From contig JAGCWQ010000121.1 in the NCBI GenBank assembly GCA_017961765.1, forward strand, positions 1 through 64,000: a DNA stretch of 64,000 nt, in the 5' to 3' direction. Shown here in pieces: positions 56,419 through 64,000 of this stretch; position 1 is the first letter of the stretch; each line of letters starts with the position of its first letter. A program made the translations under genes and the position numbers. The notes under the pieces were generated by a model, which was not told where the DNA came from, did no database searches, and saw nothing but the letters and a program-made list of their open reading frames with translations. The stretch comes from Paludibacteraceae bacterium. Its GTDB lineage: Bacteria; Bacteroidota; Bacteroidia; Bacteroidales; Paludibacteraceae.

Positions 56419-56964
56419 ATGAGCAAAAGAAAATTAGGCATACTACTATTGTTAAGCATCGCTTGCCTCGTCAACACCTATGGGGGAAGCAAGAAGTCCA
56501 AGAAAAGCAAGGAGAAGGAGGAAGCAGCAGCCGTACAAACAGCCGATTCCACAAACGGCAAATACGACTACATTCTTGTCGAAAGAGTGGGCGGCGGAGA
56601 CATCCTTTTCAGTCTGACAACAAACGGATCAGACAGCATCTATGCAGATGTTGCAAGATACCGTTTCCGAGACACATCCTTCTCACTCAGCTACGGGAAG
56701 CCCGATTTAGAAGATTCTCTATACAACTCATTGAACAGCATTCTCAACGGAGAGAAGGAGATTGTCAGGAAAGACAGCACCTATAACGCAAAAGGATTCA
56801 TGATGGGAACTTGGATGAAATGCTACGCCGTCAAAGACACGTTCAAGACAGAAATCACGGACGAGGCAGCCAAAGAGACCATCGTCGAAATGGAAAAAAA
56901 TATAAATATAGACACCGCTGCCGCCAAAGTGATCGACGAACACCTGAATAGCGATCAAAAATGA
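56419..56964 (+). CDS. hypothetical exported protein
   Basis: 181 residues. Hydrophobic N-terminus (LGILLLLSIACLVNTYG) followed by a Lys/Ser/Glu tract (SKKSKKSKEKEE), then a domain with YDYILVERVGGGDILFSLTT and a long C-terminal helix. It could be a signal peptide or an uncleaved anchor; the Cys in SIAC is followed by Leu, so a lipobox is possible but unusual. It overlaps the DUF4380 gene by 4 bp (ATGA), so the two are cotranscribed and may act together. Family unknown. Confidence 0.65.
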   Translation: MSKRKLGILLLLSIACLVNTYGGSKKSKKSKEKEEAAAVQTADSTNGKYDYILVERVGGGDILFSLTTNGSDSIYADVARYRFRDTSFSLSYGKPDLEDSLYNSLNSILNGEKEIVRKDSTYNAKGFMMGTWMKCYAVKDTFKTEITDEAAKETIVEMEKNINIDTAAAKVIDEHLNSDQK

Positions 56965-57893
56965 TAAAGATAACATACAACAAGATTAGTTTGGTTCTAC
57001 TGCCCGATGTAGGAGGACGAATTGTCTCCCTGCAATACGACGGTAGCGAAAACTTATTGGAGAGCGACCCTTCCCAATGGGACGAAGAGAAGCGCCCCAC
57101 AGCCACCCCTGACAACCTAGATTTCAAAGCCTATAACGGACACGAAGTATGGATAGGCCCACAAAGTCAATGGTGGAAACACCAAGACTTGAATCCAGAG
57201 AAAAAGGAGTCCGACCTCTTTTGGCCACCTGACCCCTACATCAGCTCCGGAAATTTCCAAGCACAACGCATCGGAGAGAATCAAATCGTACTGACTGGGC
57301 CCGAGAGTCCAATCAGCGGCATCCGCTTCACAAAAACTATCACTATCACCGAGCAGAACGAAGTGGTCATCGAGGCAAAGGCGACTAACATCCGCCCTGA
57401 ACCCATCGCATGGGATCTTTGGATGGTGACACGCGTCAACGGGCACAATCTCAATTTCGTACCAGCCGAAGCCAACAACGTTGAGGTCTCCGAGCCTACC
57501 CATCCCTACCAAGGGCCGGCCACTTACAAAATCGAGAACGGCTATTTCTCTTTCACCCCTTTGAAAAAGGACAAGGAACATGAAGAGTGTACAGCCAAGG
57601 CGTTCATCACGCCCAGCCGTCCTTTCATGGCTTCGCTCTCAGGGAAGAACCTGCTGACCATCGAGTTCGCCCATCACGAACCGAGCCGCATTCATCCCGA
57701 ACAAAGAGAGGTAGAAGTCTATAGTTTTGCGACAGACCATAAGGAGAGTTCGCTTCTCGAAATGGAATACCACGCTCCATACGAGACCATTCCACCCGGA
57801 GGCTCCATCGAGACATCGGAAATTTGGAGAATCCATACTTTCGAGAAAGAAATCGCAGAGGCAGAAGTGGTTGCCTATTTGGATAAAATCTAA
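56961..57893 (+). CDS. DUF4380 family protein (galactose mutarotase-like fold)
   Basis: 310 residues, no signal peptide. The start LVLLPDVGGRIVSLQYDGSE and the later beta-rich pattern match the aldose epimerase-like fold of DUF4380 proteins; RIHPEQREVEVYSFATDH and PGGSIETSEIWRI form the end. A tract KAYNGHEVWIGPQSQWWKHQ near residue 55-75 is rich in aromatic residues, as sugar-binding sites are. Possible role: binding or anomerising a sugar product in the cytoplasm or periplasm; activity is not shown. It is coupled to the preceding gene and followed by a terminator. Confidence 0.75.
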   Translation: MIKITYNKISLVLLPDVGGRIVSLQYDGSENLLESDPSQWDEEKRPTATPDNLDFKAYNGHEVWIGPQSQWWKHQDLNPEKKESDLFWPPDPYISSGNFQAQRIGENQIVLTGPESPISGIRFTKTITITEQNEVVIEAKATNIRPEPIAWDLWMVTRVNGHNLNFVPAEANNVEVSEPTHPYQGPATYKIENGYFSFTPLKKDKEHEECTAKAFITPSRPFMASLSGKNLLTIEFAHHEPSRIHPEQREVEVYSFATDHKESSLLEMEYHAPYETIPPGGSIETSEIWRIHTFEKEIAEAEVVAYLDKI

Positions 57894-57909
57894 GATTTCC
57901 AAACAGCAT

Positions 57910-57940
57910 AAAGGACGTACCAATGTACGCCCTTTTATTT
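57910..57940 (+). terminator. terminator after DUF4380 gene
   Basis: Stem AAAGGACGTAC / GTACGCCCTTT (one mismatch), loop CAAT, followed by TATTTTGG. Confidence 0.7.
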
Positions 57941-57998
57941 TGGATAGTTCTCTCTTTCATTAATTCCAGCAAAAAGAAGTTATTTGACAAAAAAGATT

Positions 57999-58006
57999 TA
58001 TTTTTG
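57999..58006 (+). promoter_or_regulatory. -7 box of TonB receptor-symporter-kinase operon
   Basis: TATTTTTG fits TAnnTTTG, 43 bp before ATG 58050. Confidence 0.5.
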
Positions 58007-58049
58007 CATATAGTATGGAGGTTAACCCCGTCTATCAATAGACAAAACA

Positions 58050-60470
58050 ATGACACATAAGTTCACCGTTTTTTTTTCACTATTTTTCCTGATTCTATGC
58101 AACAGCATGGAAGCGAAGGAGATTCTCGTATCCGGTGAAGTCGTTGACCCCAAGGGGCTACCCATGGAATTCGTGACTGTAGTGGCAGTCGGCACCACCA
58201 ACGGAGCAAACTCCGACGCCAACGGAAAATTCAGGTTTCAAACCTCCACCAACCGTGACAGTCTTACGCTACGATTCTCCTACGTTGGCTACGTCACCAA
58301 GGACGTCACGCTACCGACCAACAAAGACTCCCTACACATCCGCCAGAGGATGACAGAAGACAGCCAAGTGATGGAAGGCATTGAGGTTGTCGAATATGCC
58401 AAGCAAAAGAACTCCATACAAACGTTGGATGTGGAAGGGCTGAAAGTAATGCCAAGTGCTTCAGGTTCAGCCATCGAAGCACTCATCTCCACCCAAGCGG
58501 GAGTTAGTTCCAACAACGAACTCAGTTCGCAATACTCCGTCAGGGGAGGAAACTACGACGAGAACATCGTTTATGTCAACGACATAGAAGTGTACCGCCC
58601 TATGCTCATCCGCGCAGGACAACAAGAGGGACTCAGTTTCGTCAATCCAGACATGGTGGACGAAGTGAAATTCTCCTCGGGTGGATTCAGTGCCCAATAC
58701 GGCGACAAGATGTCATCCGTGCTTGACATACGCTACAAGAAGCCAACGCAATTCGAGGGATCCGTGGCCGCCAGCCTCCTCGGCGCATCCGCCTATATCG
58801 GATCCTCAAGCAAGAAATTTACGCAAATCCACGGACTACGATACAAAACCTCCGCCTATCTGTTAGGTTCGTTGGAGACGGAAGGCGAATACGACCCGAA
58901 CTTCTTCGACTACCAAACCTACATGACCTATGCGTTCACCCCTAAAGTCGAACTCTCCTTCCTCGGCAACTTCTCACGGAACGACTATCAGTTCCAGCCA
59001 AGCAGCCGGGAGACCTCGTTCGGAACGATGACCAACATGAAATCGTTCGTCGTCTATTTCGACGGGCAGGAGAAAGACCTTTTCCAAACGCTTTTCGGTG
59101 CATTGACCCTCAATTATAGTCCTAACGAAAAGACTACGTTAGGCTTGATGGCAGCCTCCTTCAACACATCAGAGAGGGAGACCTACGACATTGCAGGAGA
59201 GTACCGTCTCGGCGACGTGGACGGAAGCAACACCACCACAACCAACCTCAGCGACGGCATCGGAAAGTACCAAGAACACGCACGCAACTATCTAGACGCC
59301 ACCGTGACAAGCTTGACACAGTTGGGAAGTTACCAATTCCACTCCAACACGCTCAAATGGGGATTGACCTATCAACAGGAAGTCCTGAACGAGAAAGTGA
59401 ACGAGTGGGAAATGCGTGACTCGGCAGGCTACTCCATTCCCACCCACGCCGACTATCTGTCGCTCTACTACAACACCAATGCAGAGAACGACCTGACGAC
59501 GAACCGTTTCTTGGGTTACCTGCAAAACACCTACGAAAAGAAGACGGCGATTGGTCGCATCTCCATCACAGGAGGCCTACGGGCCAACTACTGGGACTTC
59601 AACGAAGAGTTGCTGATTAGTCCACGCGCCTCCATCACATGGTTCCCGAACTGGGAGAAGAATTTCGGATTCCGATTGGCCACAGGTATCTACTACCAAG
59701 CCCCTTTCTACAAAGAGATTCGAGACACCGTGACGGGAGACAACGGCAACACAGATGTAAGATTGAACAAGAACATAAAGGCACAACGTTCCTACCAAAT
59801 CCTGCTCGGAAGCGACTACTATTTCCGTTCGTGGAACAGGCCGTTCAAATTCACAGCAGAGGTCTATTACAAATATCTGGACAGGATCAATCCATATAGC
59901 GTGGACAACGTAAGGATCGTCTATGTCGGAGACAACTGTGCCGACGGTTATGCGGCCGGCATCGACATGAAACTATTCGGAGAGTTCGTGCCCGGCACCG
60001 ATTCCTGGATATCCCTCTCCCTCATGCAGACAGAGGAAGACATCTACGGAGACGGCAAAGGCAAAATTGCCCGTCCGACCGACCAGAGATACAACATCTC
60101 CTTCTTTTTCCAAGACTACATTCCCGGCTACTCGAGGTTGAAATTCAACCTAAAACTAGCCTGGGCAGACGGCTTGCCTTTCGCACCGCCCCACAGTCAA
60201 CGTGCCGATTACGAATTCAGGACACCAGACTACCGACGAGTGGACATCGGAGCCATCTACTCCTTGGAGAAAAACAAGGACAAACTATTCGACAAGAAAG
60301 TCCTCTCGTGGGCAGAAAGGATATCGTTCAACGCCGAAGTGTTCAACCTCCTCGACATACGCAACGTCAACTCCTACTATTGGGTGACCGACGTCTCCAA
60401 CATGCAGTATGCCGTACCGAATTATCTGACAGGCAGAAGGTTGAATTTTAAGATACAGTTAGATTTTTAA
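58050..60470 (+). CDS. TonB-dependent receptor
   Basis: 806 residues. Signal peptide 1-22 (CNSMEA-KE); carboxypeptidase-regulatory-like domain about 27-105 (VSGEVVDPKGLPMEFVTVVA); plug about 115-235 (SIQTLDVEGLKVMPS, QYSVRGGNYDENIVYVNDIE); then a beta-barrel ending in RRLNFKIQLDF with the terminal Phe typical of outer-membrane insertion. There is no SusD partner. It is followed by a sugar symporter gene after 24 bp and a ROK kinase gene after a further 21 bp, which suggests an outer-membrane entry route for a sugar or oligosaccharide. Confidence 0.9.
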   Translation: MTHKFTVFFSLFFLILCNSMEAKEILVSGEVVDPKGLPMEFVTVVAVGTTNGANSDANGKFRFQTSTNRDSLTLRFSYVGYVTKDVTLPTNKDSLHIRQRMTEDSQVMEGIEVVEYAKQKNSIQTLDVEGLKVMPSASGSAIEALISTQAGVSSNNELSSQYSVRGGNYDENIVYVNDIEVYRPMLIRAGQQEGLSFVNPDMVDEVKFSSGGFSAQYGDKMSSVLDIRYKKPTQFEGSVAASLLGASAYIGSSSKKFTQIHGLRYKTSAYLLGSLETEGEYDPNFFDYQTYMTYAFTPKVELSFLGNFSRNDYQFQPSSRETSFGTMTNMKSFVVYFDGQEKDLFQTLFGALTLNYSPNEKTTLGLMAASFNTSERETYDIAGEYRLGDVDGSNTTTTNLSDGIGKYQEHARNYLDATVTSLTQLGSYQFHSNTLKWGLTYQQEVLNEKVNEWEMRDSAGYSIPTHADYLSLYYNTNAENDLTTNRFLGYLQNTYEKKTAIGRISITGGLRANYWDFNEELLISPRASITWFPNWEKNFGFRLATGIYYQAPFYKEIRDTVTGDNGNTDVRLNKNIKAQRSYQILLGSDYYFRSWNRPFKFTAEVYYKYLDRINPYSVDNVRIVYVGDNCADGYAAGIDMKLFGEFVPGTDSWISLSLMQTEEDIYGDGKGKIARPTDQRYNISFFFQDYIPGYSRLKFNLKLAWADGLPFAPPHSQRADYEFRTPDYRRVDIGAIYSLEKNKDKLFDKKVLSWAERISFNAEVFNLLDIRNVNSYYWVTDVSNMQYAVPNYLTGRRLNFKIQLDF

Positions 60471-60494
60471 AGAGACAAGTATAACAGACAAGAT

Positions 60495-61880
60495 ATGGAA
60501 GAAATCAAGAAAGGGAACTACATCGTTCCATTGGCCACACTGACCACCCTATTTTTCATGTGGGGATTCATCACCTGCATGAACGACATTCTTATCCCCT
60601 ACCTGAAGGGAGTTTTCCAATTAAGCCACTTTCAGTCGAACTTGGTACAATTCGCCTTTTTCGCGGCCTATTTCATCATCTCGCTGATCTATTTCATCAT
60701 TTCGGCAACGATAGGAGACCCCATCCGAAAGATAGGCTACAAAAACATGATCGGTAGCGGACTGCTCATTTCGGCGACAGCCTGCTTCCTCTTCTTCGTA
60801 GAAGCGAAGTCGGAGGATCCAACCTTCATCGTTTTCCTATCCTCCCTCTTCCTTTTAGGCACAGGATTCACATTCCTGCAAATAGCCGCCAATCCTTTGG
60901 TTGCTCAGTTAGGAACGGCAGAGACCTCCTCCAGCCGACTCAACCTCTCCCAAGCGTTCAACTCCTTAGGAACGACCTTGGCTCCTGTCATCGGAGGCTA
61001 CTTCGTATTCAAATATTTCAACGACGGATCCCAAAGCGCCTCTGCAGTTCAGATCCCCTATCTCCTCTTAGCCAGCCTGCTATTCATATTGGCCGGCATC
61101 ATCTTCTTCGCAGAGATCCCGAACATCGAGACCAACGAAGGAGAGAAGGAGGACGACCCGATCGGGGCATTGAAACACCCCAACCTCGTATTCGGAATGA
61201 TCGGCATCTTCTGCTACGTTGGAGGTGAAGTAACCATCGGAAGCAACTTGGTCTCCCTCATGAAGGAGGTGCACGGAATAGCCGAACTACAAGCGAGCAA
61301 ACTGCTCTCCTTCTATTGGGGCGGAGCCATGATCGGCCGTTTCATGGGGTCCATATCCATGAGCAACCTAAACAGCAAGACCAAATACATGCTGATGATT
61401 TTGGCCGGAGCAGGAGCCTACAGCCTCATCACCTTCATCACAGAGGTCAAAATCGAGGAGACATTCTACTTCCTGCTCTTCTTAGGGCTCAACTTCCTTG
61501 TCTTCATCTTTGCAAAATCCGCTCCGTCAAGGACGTTGGGACTATTCGCCATCGTGAACATGGCACTCATACTCATCATGCTCAACACGCAAGGAATGGC
61601 CTCCCTTTGGACCATCCTCTCCGTAGGACTCTTCAACTCCATCATGTTCTCCAACGTCTTCACGTTAGGAATACGCAACTTAGGGAAATACACCTCGCAA
61701 GGATCCTCCCTGTTGGTGATGATGATTTTAGGAGGAGCCGTCGTGCCCCCATTGCAAGGTTTGTTGGCTGACGTACTCAATCCACAATTGGCCTTCTCCG
61801 TTCCATTGGCCTGCTACGCCTACTTGGCATGGTACGGCTTCGTCGGATGCAAGCCCAAGAAAATAACAGAGAATCAATAA
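60495..61880 (+). CDS. gluP: glucose/galactose MFS transporter, FucP/GluP family
   Basis: 461 residues, 12 membrane helices. Family motifs: TTLFFMWGFITCMNDILIPY, FQLSHFQSNLVQFAFFAAYF, GTGFTFLQIAANPLVAQLG and TSSSRLNLSQAFNSLGTTLAP. Members are proton or sodium symporters for glucose, galactose or fucose. The adjacent ROK kinase favours glucose or another hexose. It lies between the TonB receptor and the kinase with short gaps. Confidence 0.92.
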   Translation: MEEIKKGNYIVPLATLTTLFFMWGFITCMNDILIPYLKGVFQLSHFQSNLVQFAFFAAYFIISLIYFIISATIGDPIRKIGYKNMIGSGLLISATACFLFFVEAKSEDPTFIVFLSSLFLLGTGFTFLQIAANPLVAQLGTAETSSSRLNLSQAFNSLGTTLAPVIGGYFVFKYFNDGSQSASAVQIPYLLLASLLFILAGIIFFAEIPNIETNEGEKEDDPIGALKHPNLVFGMIGIFCYVGGEVTIGSNLVSLMKEVHGIAELQASKLLSFYWGGAMIGRFMGSISMSNLNSKTKYMLMILAGAGAYSLITFITEVKIEETFYFLLFLGLNFLVFIFAKSAPSRTLGLFAIVNMALILIMLNTQGMASLWTILSVGLFNSIMFSNVFTLGIRNLGKYTSQGSSLLVMMILGGAVVPPLQGLLADVLNPQLAFSVPLACYAYLAWYGFVGCKPKKITENQ

Positions 61881-61901
61881 TTATCAAAAAATATAGAATA
61901 T

Positions 61902-62870
61902 ATGAAGAATGAAATGAAACCCAATGTAGTAGGTATAGACATTGGAGGAACGAACACCGTATTTGGAATTGTTGACCAAAAAGGAACGGTATTGGCATCC
62001 AACTCTATCAAGACGCAGGCTTATCCTGAGTTGGAGAACTACATGAGCACGTTGTGCGAAGGCATTGCGAAACTCGTTGCCGACACATGCGGAATGGACA
62101 AGATTCAAGGAATCGGAGTCGGCGCCCCTAACGCCAACTTCTACACAGGCAACATCGAACACGCTGCCAACCTTCCTTGGAAAGGAATCATCCCTTTTGC
62201 CAAAATGATGTCGGAGAAACTCGGCGTACCAGTTGCCTTAACCAACGATGCCAACGCTGCAGCCATCGGTGAAATGAAGTATGGCGTAGCCAAAGGCATG
62301 AAGGATTTCATCATGATCACCTTAGGTACAGGCGTAGGAAGCGGTGTTGTAGCCAACGGACAACTCATCTACGGACATGACGGTTTCGCCGGAGAGTTGG
62401 GCCACGTCATCGTAGAGCGCAACGGACGTCCTTGCGGATGCGGAAACAAAGGATGCTTGGAGACTTACACATCAGCAACAGGTGTGGCTCGCACAGCTAG
62501 AGAATTTTTGGAGAAGAGAGCCAACGAAGACTCTTTGTTGCGCAAAATTCCAGCAGACCAAATCACATCAAAAGATGTATTTGACGCAGCCAAGGCAGGT
62601 GATGCCATCGCAAAGGATATCTTCGCATTCACAGGCGAAGTCTTAGGTTCGGCTTTGGCTGACTTCATCAAGTTCAGTAGCCCAGAGGCCATCGTTCTCT
62701 TCGGTGGTTTGGCAAAATCAGGCGACTTGCTCCTCGTTCCTTTGAAGAAAGCGATGGAAGACAACTTGATGCCAATCTTCAAAAACAAAGTAAAGGTTCT
62801 ATTCTCAGGCATGAAAGATGCCGATGCTGCCGTGTTAGGAGCATCCGCTTTGGGATGGGACGCAAAATAA
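61902..62870 (+). CDS. ROK family sugar kinase, probable glucokinase
   Basis: 322 residues. N-terminal ATP phosphate loop VGIDIGGTNTVFGIVD; catalytic Asp116 in TNDANAAAIGE; ROK zinc motif His168 (GELGHVIVE) with Cys178, Cys180 and Cys185 (PCGCGNKGCLETY). It phosphorylates an incoming hexose in the cytoplasm. Position directly after the symporter supports glucokinase, although fructokinase or mannokinase cannot be excluded. Its terminator ends the operon. Confidence 0.9.
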   Translation: MKNEMKPNVVGIDIGGTNTVFGIVDQKGTVLASNSIKTQAYPELENYMSTLCEGIAKLVADTCGMDKIQGIGVGAPNANFYTGNIEHAANLPWKGIIPFAKMMSEKLGVPVALTNDANAAAIGEMKYGVAKGMKDFIMITLGTGVGSGVVANGQLIYGHDGFAGELGHVIVERNGRPCGCGNKGCLETYTSATGVARTAREFLEKRANEDSLLRKIPADQITSKDVFDAAKAGDAIAKDIFAFTGEVLGSALADFIKFSSPEAIVLFGGLAKSGDLLLVPLKKAMEDNLMPIFKNKVKVLFSGMKDADAAVLGASALGWDAK

Positions 62871-62894
62871 CGACCACCCCGTCCAAGGGCATGG

Positions 62895-62928
62895 AAGGTA
62901 CGTACTTGCATAGTGCGTACCTTTTTTA
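62895..62928 (+). terminator. terminator after ROK kinase
   Basis: Stem AAGGTACG / CGTACCTT around a 13-base loop that can itself pair (TAC...GTG), with a T-run of six. Confidence 0.8.
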
Positions 62929-62929
62929 T

Positions 62930-63265
62930 TTACCCATGATAACCATGGGCAACTCCCCACATCAACAAAATGATTTTTGCGGGAAGTTCCATCATCGTTA
63001 ATTGGAAATAGGGAATCACCACAATCGACAACATTTGTAAAATCTTATAAAATGGAGAGAGGTTGGGCTCAGCCCCCCTGATCCTGTACAAAATCGCCTC
63101 CAAGAGTCCATAAATAGGACCTACATACAGAGATGCATTTCCTGCCTCCATCTCCCCTATCAGGCCCATAGGAAAAAGAACGAACCATATCAACAATCCT
63201 GCTATCAGAGAAAAGACAGAGACCCTCAAAACTGTCGCAGGGAAATCTTGCTTAAACAAATACAT
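62930..63265 (-). CDS. hypothetical membrane protein
   Basis: 111 residues with about three hydrophobic segments (VFSLIAGLLIWFVLFPMGLI; ASLYVGPIYGLLEAILY; AKIILLMWGVAH). Family not recognised. It lies 5 bp after the stop of the upstream gene on the same strand, so the pair is cotranscribed. Confidence 0.65.
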   Translation of the reverse strand: MYLFKQDFPATVLRVSVFSLIAGLLIWFVLFPMGLIGEMEAGNASLYVGPIYGLLEAILYRIRGAEPNLSPFYKILQMLSIVVIPYFQLTMMELPAKIILLMWGVAHGYHG

Positions 63266-63270
63266 ACCGT

Positions 63271-63819
63271 TTACTTAACATAAAAAAAAGACTTAATCCA
63301 AAGATATAAGTTCTCGCAATTTAATTGAGCATTGCCTAAATTGTTTATTAAATTCAACTTAGGATTATACGACAAAGCCATAGAACACCAATTTTCCACA
63401 TCGATCTTAAAATTATCCAAGATAATCTCCACAGGAAAATCATCGTACAACCGGACTTTCCTCGTATATATTTTCATGATTTTCAATCTCGCGCCCATAT
63501 CACGTTCCCTATAAATGACAATCTTATCTATATTTTTCCAAGCAAACCTCTCATGAAAATCCTCAGGAACCAAACAAACTTCAAACTCCCTACTCGTTAG
63601 TTTTATATAACTATCTTTATTCTTCTTAAAAGACTCTTTAAAGAAGAAGCAAGAGACAAAAAAGTGAATGAGGCCCAATATATAATAATCCCCCCATAAT
63701 AACACCAAAGATATCAACATACCACAAACAGCAACCACAAAATCAGAGAGATTCGTTCTAAGAGAGCCTTTTACAACATACGCATCAGTCTTTTCCATAA
63801 GAGATCTATTTCGTTTCAC
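63271..63819 (-). CDS. hypothetical membrane protein with PH-like domain
   Basis: 182 residues from ATG 63819 (a second ATG at 63798 is possible). Two hydrophobic segments about 28-65 (FVVAVCGMLISLVLLWGDYY; LIHFFVSCFFF) precede a soluble domain with KLTSREFEVCLVPEDFHERF and WKNIDKIVIYRERDMG, a pattern seen in bacterial PH-like/YcxB-type domains. Function unknown. A strong promoter lies 50 bp upstream. Confidence 0.65.
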   Translation of the reverse strand: MKRNRSLMEKTDAYVVKGSLRTNLSDFVVAVCGMLISLVLLWGDYYILGLIHFFVSCFFFKESFKKNKDSYIKLTSREFEVCLVPEDFHERFAWKNIDKIVIYRERDMGARLKIMKIYTRKVRLYDDFPVEIILDNFKIDVENWCSMALSYNPKLNLINNLGNAQLNCENLYLWIKSFFYVK

Positions 63820-63870
63820 TTAAATGTAGCTTGGTATAGGACAATTTAATTTTTATCTTATTAGTACATA

Positions 63871-63902
63871 CAAAATTAGCACATTAGTTCGATTCGGGCA
63901 AA
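63871..63902 (-). promoter_or_regulatory. well-matched promoter of the 63271-63819 gene
   Basis: On the minus strand, TTTG (63902-63899) is separated by 20 bp from TAATTTTG (63878-63871), matching both the -33 and -7 elements of Bacteroidota promoters. This is the best-matched promoter in the window. The remainder, 63903-64000, holds no gene I can support. Confidence 0.65.
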
Positions 63903-64000
63903 GCGACCCAGCCATCTTTTTAGTTACTTGTTCAGGTTTCTTTCCAATGGAAGTGACACTAACAGTGGGTGATGATGCATTGTGAAACTCAAATCTTACA

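Overview
The window reads as a chromosome segment of a Bacteroidales bacterium (phylum Bacteroidota). The grounds are: promoter boxes of the Bacteroidota form TAnnTTTG at the expected distance from many start codons; several TonB-dependent/carboxypeptidase-regulatory-domain outer-membrane proteins; secreted proteins ending in type IX secretion (T9SS) sorting domains; the sufB-sufC-sufD order; GyrB and ParE lengths typical of the phylum; and BspA-type leucine-rich repeats. The genetic code is standard (TGA ends many genes). I see no rRNA, tRNA, CRISPR array, phage or insertion-sequence transposase.

Layout. 1-3.1 kb: an edge-truncated membrane protein, a membrane-anchored BspA-like LRR protein and a PagL-like lipid A deacylase candidate. 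3.4-9.6 kb: parE, ddl and mrp (topoisomerase IV B, D-Ala-D-Ala ligase, Fe-S carrier ATPase), then three tandem rhodanese-like lipoproteins that have all lost the catalytic cysteine. 9.8-16.1 kb (minus strand): a T9SS-exported CE1-type esterase with a CBM, a large outer-membrane beta-barrel, and mutY. 16.5-22.8 kb: a HerA/DUF853 ATPase, then minus-strand lipoproteins and hisH-hisF. 23.2-34.9 kb: an accessory island with a secreted lamin-tail-domain protein, a giant SpvB/FG-GAP/RHS protein broken by one in-frame TGA, and five small exported proteins that look like one diverged family. 35-46 kb: a DUF4143 ATPase behind 33-bp tandem repeats, sufBCD, a small toxin-antitoxin-like pair with a frameshifted PIN gene, cstA, HU, two rhomboids and an EEP-family phosphohydrolase. 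46.3-49.8 kb: a rhodanese/metallo-beta-lactamase fusion and a five-gene minus-strand operon starting with carbonic anhydrase. 50-63 kb: gyrB, class I fumarase, a T9SS GH26 mannanase, a DUF4380 protein, and a TonB receptor - sugar symporter - ROK kinase operon. 63-64 kb: two small membrane proteins.

How the genes work together. The housekeeping part covers DNA topology (gyrB, parE, HU), Fe-S assembly (sufBCD, mrp) and oxidative DNA repair (mutY). The secreted esterase, the GH26 mannanase, the TonB receptor, the GluP-like symporter and the ROK kinase fit use of hemicellulose sugars. The most unusual region is 23-34.4 kb. There an RHS protein ends in a variable domain with a Cys-His-Asp arrangement like papain-fold toxins, and it is followed 12 bp later by an array of related periplasmic proteins plus the decayed tail of another. 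I read this as a polymorphic toxin locus with an array of candidate immunity genes, the toxin gene now broken by a single TGG-to-TGA type change. A small intergenic repeat with inverted ends (copies at 3447, 16267 and 46103) is a second feature that looks undescribed.
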